From assembly GCA_900129595.1 (NCBI GenBank), contig FQWG01000004.1, positions 124,001 through 188,000 of the forward strand: 64,000 bases of DNA, written 5' to 3'. Under the pieces are notes generated by a model. That model worked only from the letters and a program-made list of their open reading frames with translations. It ran no database searches and was not told the DNA's origin. This document shows, one piece after another, positions 32,998 to 41,875 of the stretch (the first letter of the stretch is position 1; each line of letters opens with the position of its first letter). The stretch is from Flavobacterium frigidimaris (GTDB taxonomy: Bacteria > Bacteroidota > Bacteroidia > Flavobacteriales > Flavobacteriaceae). Made by a program: the position numbers and the translations under genes.

Positions 32998-34437
32998 ATG
33001 GTATTAAGTCGATTTTGGTTAGTCATTTTTATTTCTTCAATTGTTTTTATTGTGGTCAGTTTATTTACTGCCAACACTTATACTATTGATTCGGTAATAA
33101 ATGGGAAGAAAGACGATCCTATTTTAGTCTCTGAAAAATACATTCATGAACTTCCTGCTTTTATTAAAGACAGTATTAAAAAAGCACCAAATCAAACCAT
33201 GATTATCAATCGTGACACGCTTAATGCTGATAGTACTTATGTTTACAAAAATAAAACTGTCAAAATTTTCAGCGGCCTTCAAAAATCCGATGGTTTATTA
33301 CCAACCTGCAAAAGTACTTTAGTCGATTTGATCTTACCGCTTATTGCCTATCTGGCTTTTTTCTGTGGATTGATGGAACTTTTAATCATTTCAGGTGCAT
33401 CCGGAAAATTAGCTAAAGTACTGAGTCCGGTATTTGTAAAGGTTTTTCCGAGTATTCCTAAAAATCATCCGTCTATATCCTACATGACATTAAACTTTGC
33501 AGCTAATTTTCTGGGATTAGATTCTGCTGCAACTCCATTTGGACTTAAAGCCATGGAGAGTTTACAGGAAATAAATCCTGACAAAGACAAAGCTAGTGAT
33601 GCCCAAATCATGTTTATGTGTCTTCACGCTTCTGGTCTGACTTTAATTGCAACTTCGATTATTGGCTATCGCGCAGCCGCTAATGCCACCAATCCTGCTG
33701 ATGTGATGCTTCCGTGTATTATTACCTCTTTCATTGGTACTATTGCAGCATTTTTGATTGTGGGAATTAAACAAAAAATCAATTTCAAAAGCGCTTCTCT
33801 TGTCATCGTCTTAATGGGATTAATTGCAGCCATTGTTGGTTTATTGATGTATGTAAATCATCTGGATTTAATTGGTAAAAACTACTTTACTTCTAACCTT
33901 TCCGGATTAATCTTAATTGGAATTATTGGTTTTACATTGGTTTTCTCCTTTAAACATGAAAAAAAATTCTCTGATGCCAATACTACTGTTTTTGAGACAT
34001 TTGTAGTGGGAGCAAACAACGGAGTTAAAACCGGTGTCACTATTTTTCCTTATGTATTAGGAATGTTAGTGGCTATTTCTCTATTCAGAAACAGCGGTTT
34101 ATTTGAAATTATTAGCGACGCAATTGCATTTGTTTTTTCGAATATGGGTGTAAGTAAAGAAATTACGAATGCATTACCGGTAGCCATGCTTCGCCCTTTT
34201 AGTTCTGCAGGATCCCGCGGATTTTTAATTGATTCTATGAATACATTCGGAGCAGATTCTTTAACAGCAAGACTAAGCAGTATTTTTCAGTGTAGCGCCG
34301 AAAGTACTTTTTATGTAATCGCCGTTTATTTTGGTTCTGTGAATATCAAAAATACCCGTTATGCTTTAGGCACAATGCTTTTGGTAGATTTAATATGTGT
34401 TATTACCGCGATTTTTGTGGCGACTTGGTTTTTTTAA
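32998..34437 (+). CDS. SpmA-SpmB fusion (nucleoside recognition / gate domain) membrane protein
   Basis: 479 residues from the ATG at 32998. Two Gate-domain (PF07670) halves are present: the first around LPLIAYLAFFCGLMELLIIS (with NFAANFLGLDSAATPFGLKAM) and the second around FETFVVGANNGVKTGVTIFP (with LPVAMLRPFSSAGSRGFLID). Bacillus has these halves as separate spore-maturation proteins SpmA and SpmB. An N-terminal periplasmic loop (about residues 26-100) is Asp/Lys-rich. This is a non-sporulating lineage, so the function is not sporulation; a transporter role is inferred. Confidence 0.88.
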   Translation: MVLSRFWLVIFISSIVFIVVSLFTANTYTIDSVINGKKDDPILVSEKYIHELPAFIKDSIKKAPNQTMIINRDTLNADSTYVYKNKTVKIFSGLQKSDGLLPTCKSTLVDLILPLIAYLAFFCGLMELLIISGASGKLAKVLSPVFVKVFPSIPKNHPSISYMTLNFAANFLGLDSAATPFGLKAMESLQEINPDKDKASDAQIMFMCLHASGLTLIATSIIGYRAAANATNPADVMLPCIITSFIGTIAAFLIVGIKQKINFKSASLVIVLMGLIAAIVGLLMYVNHLDLIGKNYFTSNLSGLILIGIIGFTLVFSFKHEKKFSDANTTVFETFVVGANNGVKTGVTIFPYVLGMLVAISLFRNSGLFEIISDAIAFVFSNMGVSKEITNALPVAMLRPFSSAGSRGFLIDSMNTFGADSLTARLSSIFQCSAESTFYVIAVYFGSVNIKNTRYALGTMLLVDLICVITAIFVATWFF

Positions 34438-34453
34438 ATCATTATGATTTATT

Positions 34454-34540
34454 CCGGATTTTATCTAAACTGGACTGAAGTCCAGCCCTACAATATAGGG
34501 CGAGCCTACGACTCTTTTTTTAGGAGTTCCTGATGAACAA
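34454..34540. repeat. RAYT-flanking REP repeat, upstream copy
   Basis: It contains a stretch of 36 bp (34461-34496) that is identical to 35087-35122 on the other side of the transposase. The order is: hairpin TGGACTGAAGTCCA, outer arm CCCTACAATAT, then GAGCC-tac-GACTC and GGAGTTCCTGATGAAC. The closing arm is decayed (ATATTTGTA). Confidence 0.8.
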
Positions 34541-34605
34541 TTTAATATTTGTAAGAATATTTTGTAATATTGTTGCGAATTTAAATCGTTACCAACAAAT
34601 ACAAA

Positions 34606-35067
34606 ATGTCAAATACTTATCATCAAGTTTATATTCAGGCTGTTTTTGCAGTAAAATATAGAGAAGCAATTATTACAAGTGACTGCAAATCAAAAATACT
34701 AAGTGTCATTGGAAATTTAATAAATGAAACGGGTTGCAAAACCTTAATTGTAAATGGGACTGAAGATCATGTTCACTGTCTTTTAAGCCTTAAGCCAACA
34801 ATTTCTATTTCGGAATTAATGAAAATTGTAAAAGGGAAATCATCAAAATTTATAAATGATCATCAATTAACAAAACATAAATTCGAATGGCAAGAAGGGT
34901 ATGGTGCTTTTTCCTACAGCAAATTCCACATTGATGCTGTATATAAATATATTGCTAATCAAGAGGAGCATCATAAAAGAGAAAATTTTAAAGATGAATA
35001 TATTTCTTTATTAAATAAATTTAATGTCAAATTCGATGAAAAATATATTTTTGAAAAATTACTATAA
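34606..35067 (+). CDS. REP-associated tyrosine transposase (IS200-like Y1 family)
   Basis: 153 residues of the Transposase_17/Y1 fold. The HUH motif is H55-V-H57 in TEDHVHCLL, and the catalytic Tyr is Y113 in DAVYKYIANQEEHHKRENF. Y1 transposases nick single-stranded DNA via a 5'-phosphotyrosine. There is no accessory TnpB, and the gene stands between two copies of a palindromic repeat (34454-34540 and 35078-35200), which is the arrangement of RAYT genes that mobilise REP sequences. It appears intact. Confidence 0.9.
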   Translation: MSNTYHQVYIQAVFAVKYREAIITSDCKSKILSVIGNLINETGCKTLIVNGTEDHVHCLLSLKPTISISELMKIVKGKSSKFINDHQLTKHKFEWQEGYGAFSYSKFHIDAVYKYIANQEEHHKRENFKDEYISLLNKFNVKFDEKYIFEKLL

Positions 35068-35077
35068 TTTTATTTAA

Positions 35078-35200
35078 ACCGGATCTTTATCTAAACTGGA
35101 CTGAAGTCCAGCCCTACAATATGGGTCGAGCCTATGGCTCTTTTTTTAAAGTTCCGGAGGAACGATTTATATTGTAGGGCCGGATTTTAATCCGGTTTAA
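35078..35200. repeat. RAYT-flanking REP repeat, downstream copy (complete three-way junction)
   Basis: Outer stem CCCTACAATAT (35112-35122) pairs with ATATTGTAGGG (35169-35179). Inside are two hairpins, GAGCC-tat-GGCTC (35128-35140) and GTTCC-gga-GGAAC region (35151-35163). Outside lie TGGACTGAAGTCCA and CCGGATTTTAATCCGG hairpins. This copy is nearly perfect, unlike the upstream and 1.8-kb copies. No other feature is seen up to 35282. Confidence 0.8.
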
Positions 35201-35282
35201 AAATAGGGAATCGCGCTATTTTAATCCGTTTTAAAAATAAAAACCAATTCAATTCGTTGAATTAATAAAATACCACAAATTA

Positions 35283-36011
35283 ATGAAACCACAATACCTT
35301 TTTATCGCATGCCTTTTAATTGGTTGTCAAAAACCAAAACCAGCCGATCAGCCAATTGCTGCAACTCCGCAAACTCAAACAGAATCAATTGCAGCTAAAG
35401 AAAGTTTCTTAAAAACAGATACTATCTCTATTGCTGATTATGGAGAAACATCAAAAGATAATTATATTTTGGCCTATCTTTTAGATCAGAAAGCAGATAA
35501 AGACAGCATTGTAACGTCAAAATACTTACTTGATTTCTATCAGAATAAAACAAAAACTACCTCTTCAAAAATCACCATAAAAGGAACCGACAAAGGATCT
35601 GAATGGAGTGCCATTTACGGATTGGGTACAGAAAATGCAAAAAGTTCTCCCTTTGTTCAGGTTAGTTTTGGATATCCGGCTTGCGGTTACAATCAAAACC
35701 ATTATTTGTATTATTTAAAAAACAGTGATATACAATTGGTTTATGATTGGTATACGATGTCTGATAGCGGTTGGGGAAGTTGGGTCGAATTCGAAAATCC
35801 TTCTGCGAAAGCCAATCCTGAATCATTCTACTGCAAAACAGTTTCTTTTGTACCGGATGATAACGATGAAAATATGGGAATGGTTACACATTCAGATTCA
35901 ATTGTTTTTCGTTTAAACGGAGATCATTATAAAAAACAATTGCTTTCTGCAAAAGACAAAACTTATTTTGAGAAAAAAATGAGTTTTGATGACTTTCACA
36001 AACAAGAATAA
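35283..36011 (+). CDS. Lipoprotein of unknown function
   Basis: 242 residues. MKPQYLFIACLLIGC is a short SPII signal (Cys15), followed by a Pro/Gln/Thr-rich linker (QKPKPADQPIAATPQTQTES). The mature domain is beta-rich with FVQVSFGYPACGYNQNHYLY and MSDSGWGSWVEFE. No family recognised. It is a single gene ahead of the fumarase promoter. Confidence 0.78.
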   Translation: MKPQYLFIACLLIGCQKPKPADQPIAATPQTQTESIAAKESFLKTDTISIADYGETSKDNYILAYLLDQKADKDSIVTSKYLLDFYQNKTKTTSSKITIKGTDKGSEWSAIYGLGTENAKSSPFVQVSFGYPACGYNQNHYLYYLKNSDIQLVYDWYTMSDSGWGSWVEFENPSAKANPESFYCKTVSFVPDDNDENMGMVTHSDSIVFRLNGDHYKKQLLSAKDKTYFEKKMSFDDFHKQE

Positions 36012-36060
36012 ACACTTTAAAACATCGCTTATTCAAATTCTTTCTTAGGTAAATAATTTC

Positions 36061-36068
36061 TAACTTTG
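36061..36068 (+). promoter_or_regulatory. Candidate -7 element for fumarase
   Basis: TAACTTTG, a full TAnnTTTG match, 15 bp upstream of the fumarase ATG at 36083. The short distance implies a very short leader. Confidence 0.55.
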
Positions 36069-36082
36069 TAAAAAACAAAGCA

Positions 36083-37687
36083 ATGATTGATTTTATATAC
36101 CAAGACCCTTATCCTATTTTAAAGGATGAAACACAGTACCGCAAAATTACTTCTGATTTTGTGAAAGTAGAACAATTTGGAGAACGTGAAGTTCTTACTG
36201 TTGATCCAAAAGGTTTAGAATTACTGGCTGAAGAAGCCCTGACAGATGTTTCGTTTATGCTAAGAACAACGCATTTACAGAAGCTTCGCAAAATTCTTGA
36301 CGATCCTGAAGCTACAGATAACGACCGTTTCGTAGCTTATAATTTATTGCAAAATGCTTCTGTTGCTGCCGAAGGTCAATTGCCAAGCTGCCAGGATACA
36401 GGAACAGCAATCGTAATGGCAAAAAAAGGAGAAAGCATCTTTACGGGTGTTGATGATGCAGAATGGCTGAGCAGAGGAATTTTCAACACGTACCAAAAAC
36501 GTAATCTGCGTTACTCGCAAATTGTTCCGATTTCGATGTTTGAAGAAAAAAATTCAGGATCAAATCTTCCGGCACAAATTGATATTTATGCTAAAAAAGG
36601 AACTTCGTATGAATTTTTATTCATGGCAAAAGGTGGCGGATCTGCGAATAAGACCTACTTATACCAACAAACAAAATCATTATTGAATGAAAAATCAATG
36701 GATGCTTTTGTTCGCGCAAAAATAAAAGACTTAGGAACTTCAGCTTGTCCTCCTTACCATTTAGCTTTAGTAATTGGGGGAACTTCTGCAGAAGCCAACT
36801 TAAGCGCTGTTAAAAAAGCATCTGCAGGATACTATGACCATCTGCCTACTTCAGGAAACATGGCCGGTCAGGCTTTCCGTGATATCGAATGGGAGCAAAA
36901 AGTGCAGCAAATTTGCCAGGAAAGTGCTATTGGCGCTCAGTTTGGCGGAAAATATTTTACGCATGACGTTCGTGTTATTCGTTTGCCACGTCACGCGGCT
37001 TCTTGTCCGGTTGGATTAGGAGTTTCTTGTTCTGCTGATAGAAACATTAAAGGAAAAATAACTAAAGACGGAATTTTCGTTGAACAATTAGAAGTAAATC
37101 CAAAACAATTTTTACCGGAAACAGCGCCACATTTAGAAGCTCCGGTTGAAATTGACTTAGATCAGCCAATGGCAGAAATTTTAGCTAAATTATCTCAATA
37201 TCCAATTAAAACTCGTTTAAAACTAAACGGAACTGTAATTGTTGCCCGTGATATTGCACATGCAAAAATCAAAGAATTACTGGAAGCGGGTAAACCAATG
37301 CCGGAATACTTTAAAAATCACCCGGTTTATTATGCGGGACCTGCAAAAACTCCGGAAGGAATGGCTTCTGGAAGTTTTGGGCCAACCACTGCCGGACGTA
37401 TGGACGTTTATGTGGATGAATTCCAGAAACACGGCGGAAGTATGATTATGCTGGCAAAAGGAAACCGTACCAAACAAGTAACAGATGCGTGTAACAAATA
37501 CGGCGGATTCTATTTGGGTTCAATTGGTGGTCCAGCGGCTATTTTAGCGCAAGACAATATCCTGAAAGTTGAAGTTGTTGACTTCGAAGAATTAGGAATG
37601 GAAGCGGTTCGTAAAATTACCGTTAAAGATTTCCCTGCTTTTATTATTACAGATGATAAAGGAAATGATTTCTTTGAAAACTTATAA
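36083..37687 (+). CDS. fumA: Fumarate hydratase, class I (iron-sulfur)
   Basis: 534-residue class I fumarase of the TCA cycle, interconverting fumarate and malate with an oxygen-labile 4Fe-4S cluster. Cluster cysteines are C103 ([10 protein letters not shown]), C222 (TSACPPYHL, approximate) and the Cys in [14 protein letters not shown] near residue 309-317. The C-terminal beta domain carries [20 protein letters not shown] and [10 protein letters not shown]. Length matches the single-chain (FumA/FumB) form. A promoter -7 element lies close upstream, and an octamer-repeat terminator follows. Confidence 0.96.
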   Translation: MIDFIYQDPYPILKDETQYRKITSDFVKVEQFGEREVLTVDPKGLELLAEEALTDVSFMLRTTHLQKLRKILDDPEATDNDRFVAYNLLQNASVAAEGQLPSCQDTGTAIVMAKKGESIFTGVDDAEWLSRGIFNTYQKRNLRYSQIVPISMFEEKNSGSNLPAQIDIYAKKGTSYEFLFMAKGGGSANKTYLYQQTKSLLNEKSMDAFVRAKIKDLGTSACPPYHLALVIGGTSAEANLSAVKKASAGYYDHLPTSGNMAGQAFRDIEWEQKVQQICQESAIGAQFGGKYFTHDVRVIRLPRHAASCPVGLGVSCSADRNIKGKITKDGIFVEQLEVNPKQFLPETAPHLEAPVEIDLDQPMAEILAKLSQYPIKTRLKLNGTVIVARDIAHAKIKELLEAGKPMPEYFKNHPVYYAGPAKTPEGMASGSFGPTTAGRMDVYVDEFQKHGGSMIMLAKGNRTKQVTDACNKYGGFYLGSIGGPAAILAQDNILKVEVVDFEELGMEAVRKITVKDFPAFIITDDKGNDFFENL

Positions 37688-37695
37688 ATACTATA

Positions 37696-37793
37696 GCCAC
37701 AAAGGCACTAAGGCGCAAAGATTATTTTCTTTGCGCCTTTTTTATATAGTAAATATGAGAATAAAAAACTTTGTGTCTTTGTGACTTCGTGGC
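37696..37793. repeat. Octamer-periodic inverted repeat with inner terminator hairpin
   Basis: The left arm 37696-37720 (units ACAAAGGC, ACTAAGGC, GCAAAG) and the right arm 37769-37793 (CTTTGTGT, CTTTGTGA, CTTCGTGG) are roughly complementary. Between them AAGGCGCAAAG (37710-37720) pairs with CTTTGCGCCTT (37729-37739) and is followed by T-rich DNA, so the inner hairpin probably terminates fumarase. The arms are closely similar to those at 41064-41173. Confidence 0.7.
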
Positions 37794-37820
37794 AAAATCA
37801 ATATACTTTGCGGTTAAATT

Positions 37821-38315
37821 TCACGCAACTTCCTTCTCGAAAGCAATAAAGTGAGTCAATTCTCCTTTTAAGTTAAAAACCGGAACGCCATTAATTTTAC
37901 ACTTATAAGTTCGGCCATCTTTTCTGTAATTTTCGATTGTTTTTTCAAAAGGAATTTGCAATTTGATTGCCGCTCTGATTTCTTTCAAAACAACTTTAGA
38001 AGTTTCCGGTCCCTGAAACATTTTAGGCGTTTTTCCCAAGACTTCGTCTTCTTTGTATCCTGTCATCCGTTTTATCCGGTTTGAGGCGAAAACAATCTTT
38101 AAATCAAGATCTGTCACTACTACAACTTCATCCTTAATTCGTTTTTCTATCTGAAGATTTTTTTCATTCCATGTAAACTGATTCGAAATCTTATTTACTT
38201 TTTTCAGATCAGCAAAAATAGCTTTGAGTTCATTTAGATATTCATAATGAAAATCCCATGCTAAAATAGGAACTGAATTACGATGTGAAACATCATCTAG
38301 ATTCGCTTTTTTCAT
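37821..38315 (-). CDS. Single-PAS-domain protein
   Basis: 164 residues, one PAS fold from about residue 55 to 155 (VVTDLDLKIVFASNRIKRMT, GYKEDEVLGKTPKMFQGPET, ENYRKDGRTYKCKINGVPVF). The motif GPETS resembles LOV-like PAS domains, but the photoactive NCRFLQ is replaced by KMFQGP, without the flavin-binding Cys, so light sensing is unlikely. There is no output domain; it may act through a partner. It follows dinB in the same direction with a 101-bp gap. Confidence 0.88.
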   Translation of the reverse strand: MKKANLDDVSHRNSVPILAWDFHYEYLNELKAIFADLKKVNKISNQFTWNEKNLQIEKRIKDEVVVVTDLDLKIVFASNRIKRMTGYKEDEVLGKTPKMFQGPETSKVVLKEIRAAIKLQIPFEKTIENYRKDGRTYKCKINGVPVFNLKGELTHFIAFEKEVA

Positions 38316-38416
38316 TTCAAATTATTTAATGATATAAAAATCTTTTGACTCAAAGATAGAACGAAAATTCATCATAAAACAAAAAACATTTCTATTTAAC
38401 GATTGTTTAATATTGA

Positions 38417-39499
38417 TTAAAAGGCAAATTTTAATTGCACAATAACTGCTTTCTTCTCTTCTGTATTCAGGTTATTCAGAGAAATCCCCAGTAATCGAAC
38501 CGAATCTTTCATCCGTTCCTGATACAACAATTCTTCTACTGTTTCGAGAATCAGGCTTTTATCCGAAATAAAATAAGGCAATGTTTTACTTCGTGTCTGC
38601 TGGGAAAAATCACTATACTTAATTTTAAGCGTAACCGTTTTGCCCGAAATATTATGCTTTTTTAGTCGTTTTTCTAATGAAACTGCAATTTTATCAAGCT
38701 GCTCCAGCATAAAAATTTCAGAAGATAAATTGATATCAAAGGTATGTTCTGCCGCAACTGATTTAGTAATACGATGGGATTTTACTTCGCTATTATGAAT
38801 TCCGCGAACTACATTGTAATAAAAAGCCCCGGATTTTCCAAAATGCTTTTCCAGAAATTCAATCGATTTGCTTTTAAGATCAGTTCCAGTAAAAATTCCC
38901 AATTGGTACATTTTTTCAGTCGTGACCTTTCCAACTCCATAAAACTTCCTAATCGGCAATTCTTCTAAAAATGCTTCTACTTCATCCGGATTTACCGTTT
39001 TTTGTCCGTTTGGCTTATTGACATCGCTGGCAATTTTAGCCACAAATTTATTGATTGAAATTCCCGCTGAAGCTGAGATTCCAACCTCATTCAAAATTCT
39101 TAATCTGATTTCCTCAGCCAATAAACTGGCACTTGGGTTTCCTTTTTTGTTTTGGGTTACGTCCAGATAAGCTTCATCGAGCGAAAGCGGCTCGACCAAA
39201 TCAGTATAATCATGAAAGATTGCATGAATTTTGCCAGAAATTTCTTTGTACCGATCAAAACGCGGACGCACAAAAATAATTTCAGGACAGTATTTTTTAG
39301 CCAAAACACCACTAATCGCACTTCTCACGCCAAATTTCCTGGCTTCGTAACTGGCTGCAGAAACTACTCCTCTATTCTCTGAACCGCCAACAGCAACAGG
39401 TTTTCCGCGTAAAGCAGGATTGTCCATTTGCTCTACGGAGGCATAAAAAGCATCCATATCAATATGGATAATTTTTCGATATACAGGCGTTTCAGACAT
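38417..39499 (-). CDS. dinB: DNA polymerase IV (Y-family translesion polymerase)
   Basis: 360 residues. The catalytic carboxylates are D14 (IHIDMDAFYASVEQ), D108 and E109 (SLDEAYLDV); the fingers include SYEARKFGVRSAISG, and a little-finger domain follows from about residue 240. Pol IV bypasses N2-adducted guanine and is error-prone. The C-terminus (KKAVIVQLKFAF) lacks a clear beta-clamp QLxLF-type motif, though QLKF may serve. A TAAATTTG -7 element lies five bases before the ATG. Confidence 0.95.
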   Translation of the reverse strand: MSETPVYRKIIHIDMDAFYASVEQMDNPALRGKPVAVGGSENRGVVSAASYEARKFGVRSAISGVLAKKYCPEIIFVRPRFDRYKEISGKIHAIFHDYTDLVEPLSLDEAYLDVTQNKKGNPSASLLAEEIRLRILNEVGISASAGISINKFVAKIASDVNKPNGQKTVNPDEVEAFLEELPIRKFYGVGKVTTEKMYQLGIFTGTDLKSKSIEFLEKHFGKSGAFYYNVVRGIHNSEVKSHRITKSVAAEHTFDINLSSEIFMLEQLDKIAVSLEKRLKKHNISGKTVTLKIKYSDFSQQTRSKTLPYFISDKSLILETVEELLYQERMKDSVRLLGISLNNLNTEEKKAVIVQLKFAF

Positions 39500-39503
39500 G
39501 CTA

Positions 39504-39511
39504 CAAATTTA
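39504..39511 (-). promoter_or_regulatory. Candidate -7 element abutting dinB
   Basis: TAAATTTG on the minus strand, a full consensus match, ends five bases from the dinB ATG. If used, transcription would begin at or near the start codon, giving a leaderless mRNA. No SOS-type palindrome was seen. Confidence 0.4.
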
Positions 39512-39751
39512 AACAGGAAAGCATGAATGTGAGATGAAAATAATCATAAATTATCATCGAAATAATTACAATGAGAGACAAAAATATTTTAAAAAAATCG
39601 CCACGAATTATACGAATGTCAACAAATTACAATTCCTTAGACTTCCTTATAACCTGTCTATTCTTTAATATACTGGCGAAAGATTCTCAACTTAATGTTC
39701 ACAAACAAATCATTTTCTTTATTTTTGTCTTTCTACACGAAATAATAAAAA

Positions 39752-40486
39752 ATGCGAACATTTGTTATAGGCGACATACACGGCGGACTACTCGCACTTG
39801 AACAAGTGATGAAAAAAGCCCAGGTTACAACTGACGATACTCTTATATTTTTAGGTGATTATGTTGATGGATGGAGCCAGTCTCCGCAAGTAATTGATTA
39901 TTTGATAGATCTTAAAAGCAAGCAAAATTGCATTTGTATCAGAGGAAATCATGATGATTTATTATTGTCCTGGTTTAAAAATAAAACTGAAGAAATTGAT
40001 GAAACTTTGTGGTTCAAACACGGTGGAGAAGCGACGGTTTTAGCCTATGAAAAAGTAAGCGAAGAAAAGAAACAAGTTCATATTGCTTTTTTAGAAACTT
40101 TAGAAGATTATCACCTGGACAATGAAAACCGACTCTTTGTTCATGCCGGCTTCACCAATTTAAATGGCGTAAAATATGAGTTTTTCTCAAAATTATTTTA
40201 CTGGGACAGAACACTTTGGGAAATGGCACTTTCATTAGATCCCAATCTCAAAACAGAAGATTTGTTTTACCCAAAACGTTTTACGGTATACAAAGAGATT
40301 TTTATAGGTCATACTCCGGTAACGCGAATTGGAAAAACAGTTCCGGTACAAAAGGCCTGTATCTGGAATGTAGATACTGGTGCCGCATTCAAAGGCCCCT
40401 TGACAATTATGAACGTCGAGACCAAGGAATTCTGGCAAAGTGATCCGTTGAACGAATTGTATTCTACTGAAAAAGGTAGGAATTAA
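39752..40486 (+). CDS. Calcineurin-like metallophosphatase
   Basis: 244 residues with the metallophosphoesterase motifs GDIHG (7-11), GDYVDG (35-40) and GNHD (65-68), plus VHAGF and IGHTPVTR near the C-terminus. These bind two metal ions. The pattern matches PrpA/PrpB-like serine/threonine protein phosphatases and diadenosine tetraphosphatases; I cannot tell which. Cytosolic. Confidence 0.93.
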   Translation: MRTFVIGDIHGGLLALEQVMKKAQVTTDDTLIFLGDYVDGWSQSPQVIDYLIDLKSKQNCICIRGNHDDLLLSWFKNKTEEIDETLWFKHGGEATVLAYEKVSEEKKQVHIAFLETLEDYHLDNENRLFVHAGFTNLNGVKYEFFSKLFYWDRTLWEMALSLDPNLKTEDLFYPKRFTVYKEIFIGHTPVTRIGKTVPVQKACIWNVDTGAAFKGPLTIMNVETKEFWQSDPLNELYSTEKGRN

Positions 40487-40498
40487 TCCGTAAAAGGT

Positions 40499-40506
40499 TA
40501 TTTTTG
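40499..40506 (+). promoter_or_regulatory. Candidate -7 element for the small outer-membrane protein
   Basis: TATTTTTG, a full TAnnTTTG match, 26 bp upstream of the ATG at 40533. Confidence 0.5.
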
Positions 40507-40532
40507 CACTTTAAAAATTAAAATTTAAGTTT

Positions 40533-41051
40533 ATGAAAAAGGTAATTACACTTTTGTTTTTAGTATCATTTGGATTCACACAAGCTCAAGAAGCTTTTAA
40601 AGGAAAAGGAGATGTTAAGGTTAACGTTGGTGCTAACATACAAGATGGTGGTTCGGGAATTCAGGGTTCTGTTGATTTCGGTTTAGGAGAAAACTTCTCT
40701 TTTGGTTTTGTTGCCAATTACTTATTGGGTGTAGATGACTACACCTTTTATAATAGTTCAATATCAACAACAAGAACACCCGATTTTGGTGATCGTTTTG
40801 ATGCGAAAGCAAGAATTAATGCTAATTTAAGCAGTGTTATTGGTGTTAAGGAATTAGACGTTTACCCAGGTTTAAGTTTAGGATTACATAATTTTGGTGG
40901 TCATGTTGGCGGTCGTTATTTCTTTACTGACGGATTTGGTGTTTTCACTGAAATTGGTTTCCCTATTGCAAAATACGGCAGTAATAATGGTGTTTTTGAT
41001 CACTTGAACAACCAGACTACTTTTAGCTTAGGAGCTTCTTTTAATTTGTAA
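40533..41051 (+). CDS. Small outer-membrane beta-barrel protein
   Basis: 172 residues. A signal peptide (MKKVITLLFLVSFGFTQAQ) is followed by glycine-rich amphipathic beta-strands (VKVNVGANIQDGGSGIQGSV, LGENFSFGFVANYLLG, FFTDGFGVFTEIGFPIAKY) ending in FSLGASFNL with C-terminal Leu. The pattern is that of an eight-stranded outer-membrane barrel. The family number is not certain (DUF6646 is one candidate from memory). Function unknown. Confidence 0.82.
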   Translation: MKKVITLLFLVSFGFTQAQEAFKGKGDVKVNVGANIQDGGSGIQGSVDFGLGENFSFGFVANYLLGVDDYTFYNSSISTTRTPDFGDRFDAKARINANLSSVIGVKELDVYPGLSLGLHNFGGHVGGRYFFTDGFGVFTEIGFPIAKYGSNNGVFDHLNNQTTFSLGASFNL

Positions 41052-41063
41052 AAAAAGACTTTT

Positions 41064-41173
41064 GCCACAAAGACACTAAGCCGCAAAGAAATTATAAAAA
41101 GTATAAAAAACAAAAACCGCCAAATTAGGCGGTTTTGTTTTTTAAAAACTTTGTGTCTTTGAGTCTTTGTGCC
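41064..41173. repeat. Octamer-periodic inverted repeat with central terminator
   Basis: The left arm 41064-41088 (ACAAAGAC, ACTAAGCC, GCAAAG) differs from the arm at 37696-37720 at only two of 25 positions. The right arm is 41149-41173. In the centre AAAACCGCC (41113-41121) pairs with GGCGGTTTT (41128-41136), an intrinsic terminator between the outer-membrane protein gene and the converging CoA-transferase gene. Confidence 0.75.
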
Positions 41174-41188
41174 GTAAATACTTTGGTA

Positions 41189-41842
41189 CTAAATAGCCAT
41201 TTCAGGAATATCTCCTTCAATAATCAAATCAGCTTCTGTCGAAGCGATGATATGTTCTACAGAAACGCCTGGCGCGCGCTCTAAGAGCTTAAAACCCTTT
41301 TCTGTTACTTCGAGCACTGCGAGCTCAGTTACAACTTTTTTAACACACCCTACGCCTGTTAGTGGCAAAGTACATTTTTTTAGAATTTTAGATTCCCCTG
41401 CTTTGTTCACGTGCATCATGGCTACGATGATATTTTCGGCAGAAGCCACCAAATCCATTGCGCCTCCCATTCCTTTTACCATTTTACCGGGAATCTTCCA
41501 GTTGGCAATATCTCCGTTCTCTGAAACTTCCATCGCACCTAAAATCGTCAAGTCTACTTTCTGGCTTCGGATCATTCCGAAACTAAAAGCCGAATCGAAA
41601 AAACTGGCTCCGGGAAGTGTTGTAATCGTTTGTTTTCCTGCATTGATAATATCAGCATCTTCCTCTCCCGCAAAAGGAAATGGTCCCATGCCAAGAACTC
41701 CGTTTTCACTCTGAAACTCAACCGCAATATCTTCCCTGACATAATTCGCCACCAAAGTCGGAATGCCGATTCCTAAGTTTACAAAATACCTGTCTTTTAC
41801 TTCTTTCGCAATTCGTTTTGCAATATCTTCTTTTGTTAACAT
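41189..41842 (-). CDS. scoB: 3-oxoacid CoA-transferase, subunit B
   Basis: 217 residues. The catalytic glutamate that forms the acyl-CoA thioester is E46 in FQSENGVLGMGP. LPGASFFDSAFSFGMIR and GMGGAMDLV are conserved. The enzyme moves CoA from succinyl-CoA to acetoacetate (or a related 3-oxoacid) for ketone-body or amino-acid carbon use. The A subunit gene lies just upstream on the same strand. The 116-bp gap between them holds a period-8 inverted array, unusual inside a heteromeric enzyme operon. Confidence 0.95.
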   Translation of the reverse strand: MLTKEDIAKRIAKEVKDRYFVNLGIGIPTLVANYVREDIAVEFQSENGVLGMGPFPFAGEEDADIINAGKQTITTLPGASFFDSAFSFGMIRSQKVDLTILGAMEVSENGDIANWKIPGKMVKGMGGAMDLVASAENIIVAMMHVNKAGESKILKKCTLPLTGVGCVKKVVTELAVLEVTEKGFKLLERAPGVSVEHIIASTEADLIIEGDIPEMAI

Positions 41843-41875
41843 AAACTGAATGTGTCATTTTTTTTTTAATGTGCC

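Noticed and set aside
34438..35282. RAYT locus considered as a complete IS200/IS605 element
   Set aside because: There is no TnpB gene and the flanking palindromes are REP-like copies in direct orientation rather than distinct left and right IS ends.
37821..38315. PAS protein considered as a blue-light (LOV) sensor
   Set aside because: The flavin-adduct cysteine motif NCRFLQ is not present; the corresponding segment reads KMFQGP.
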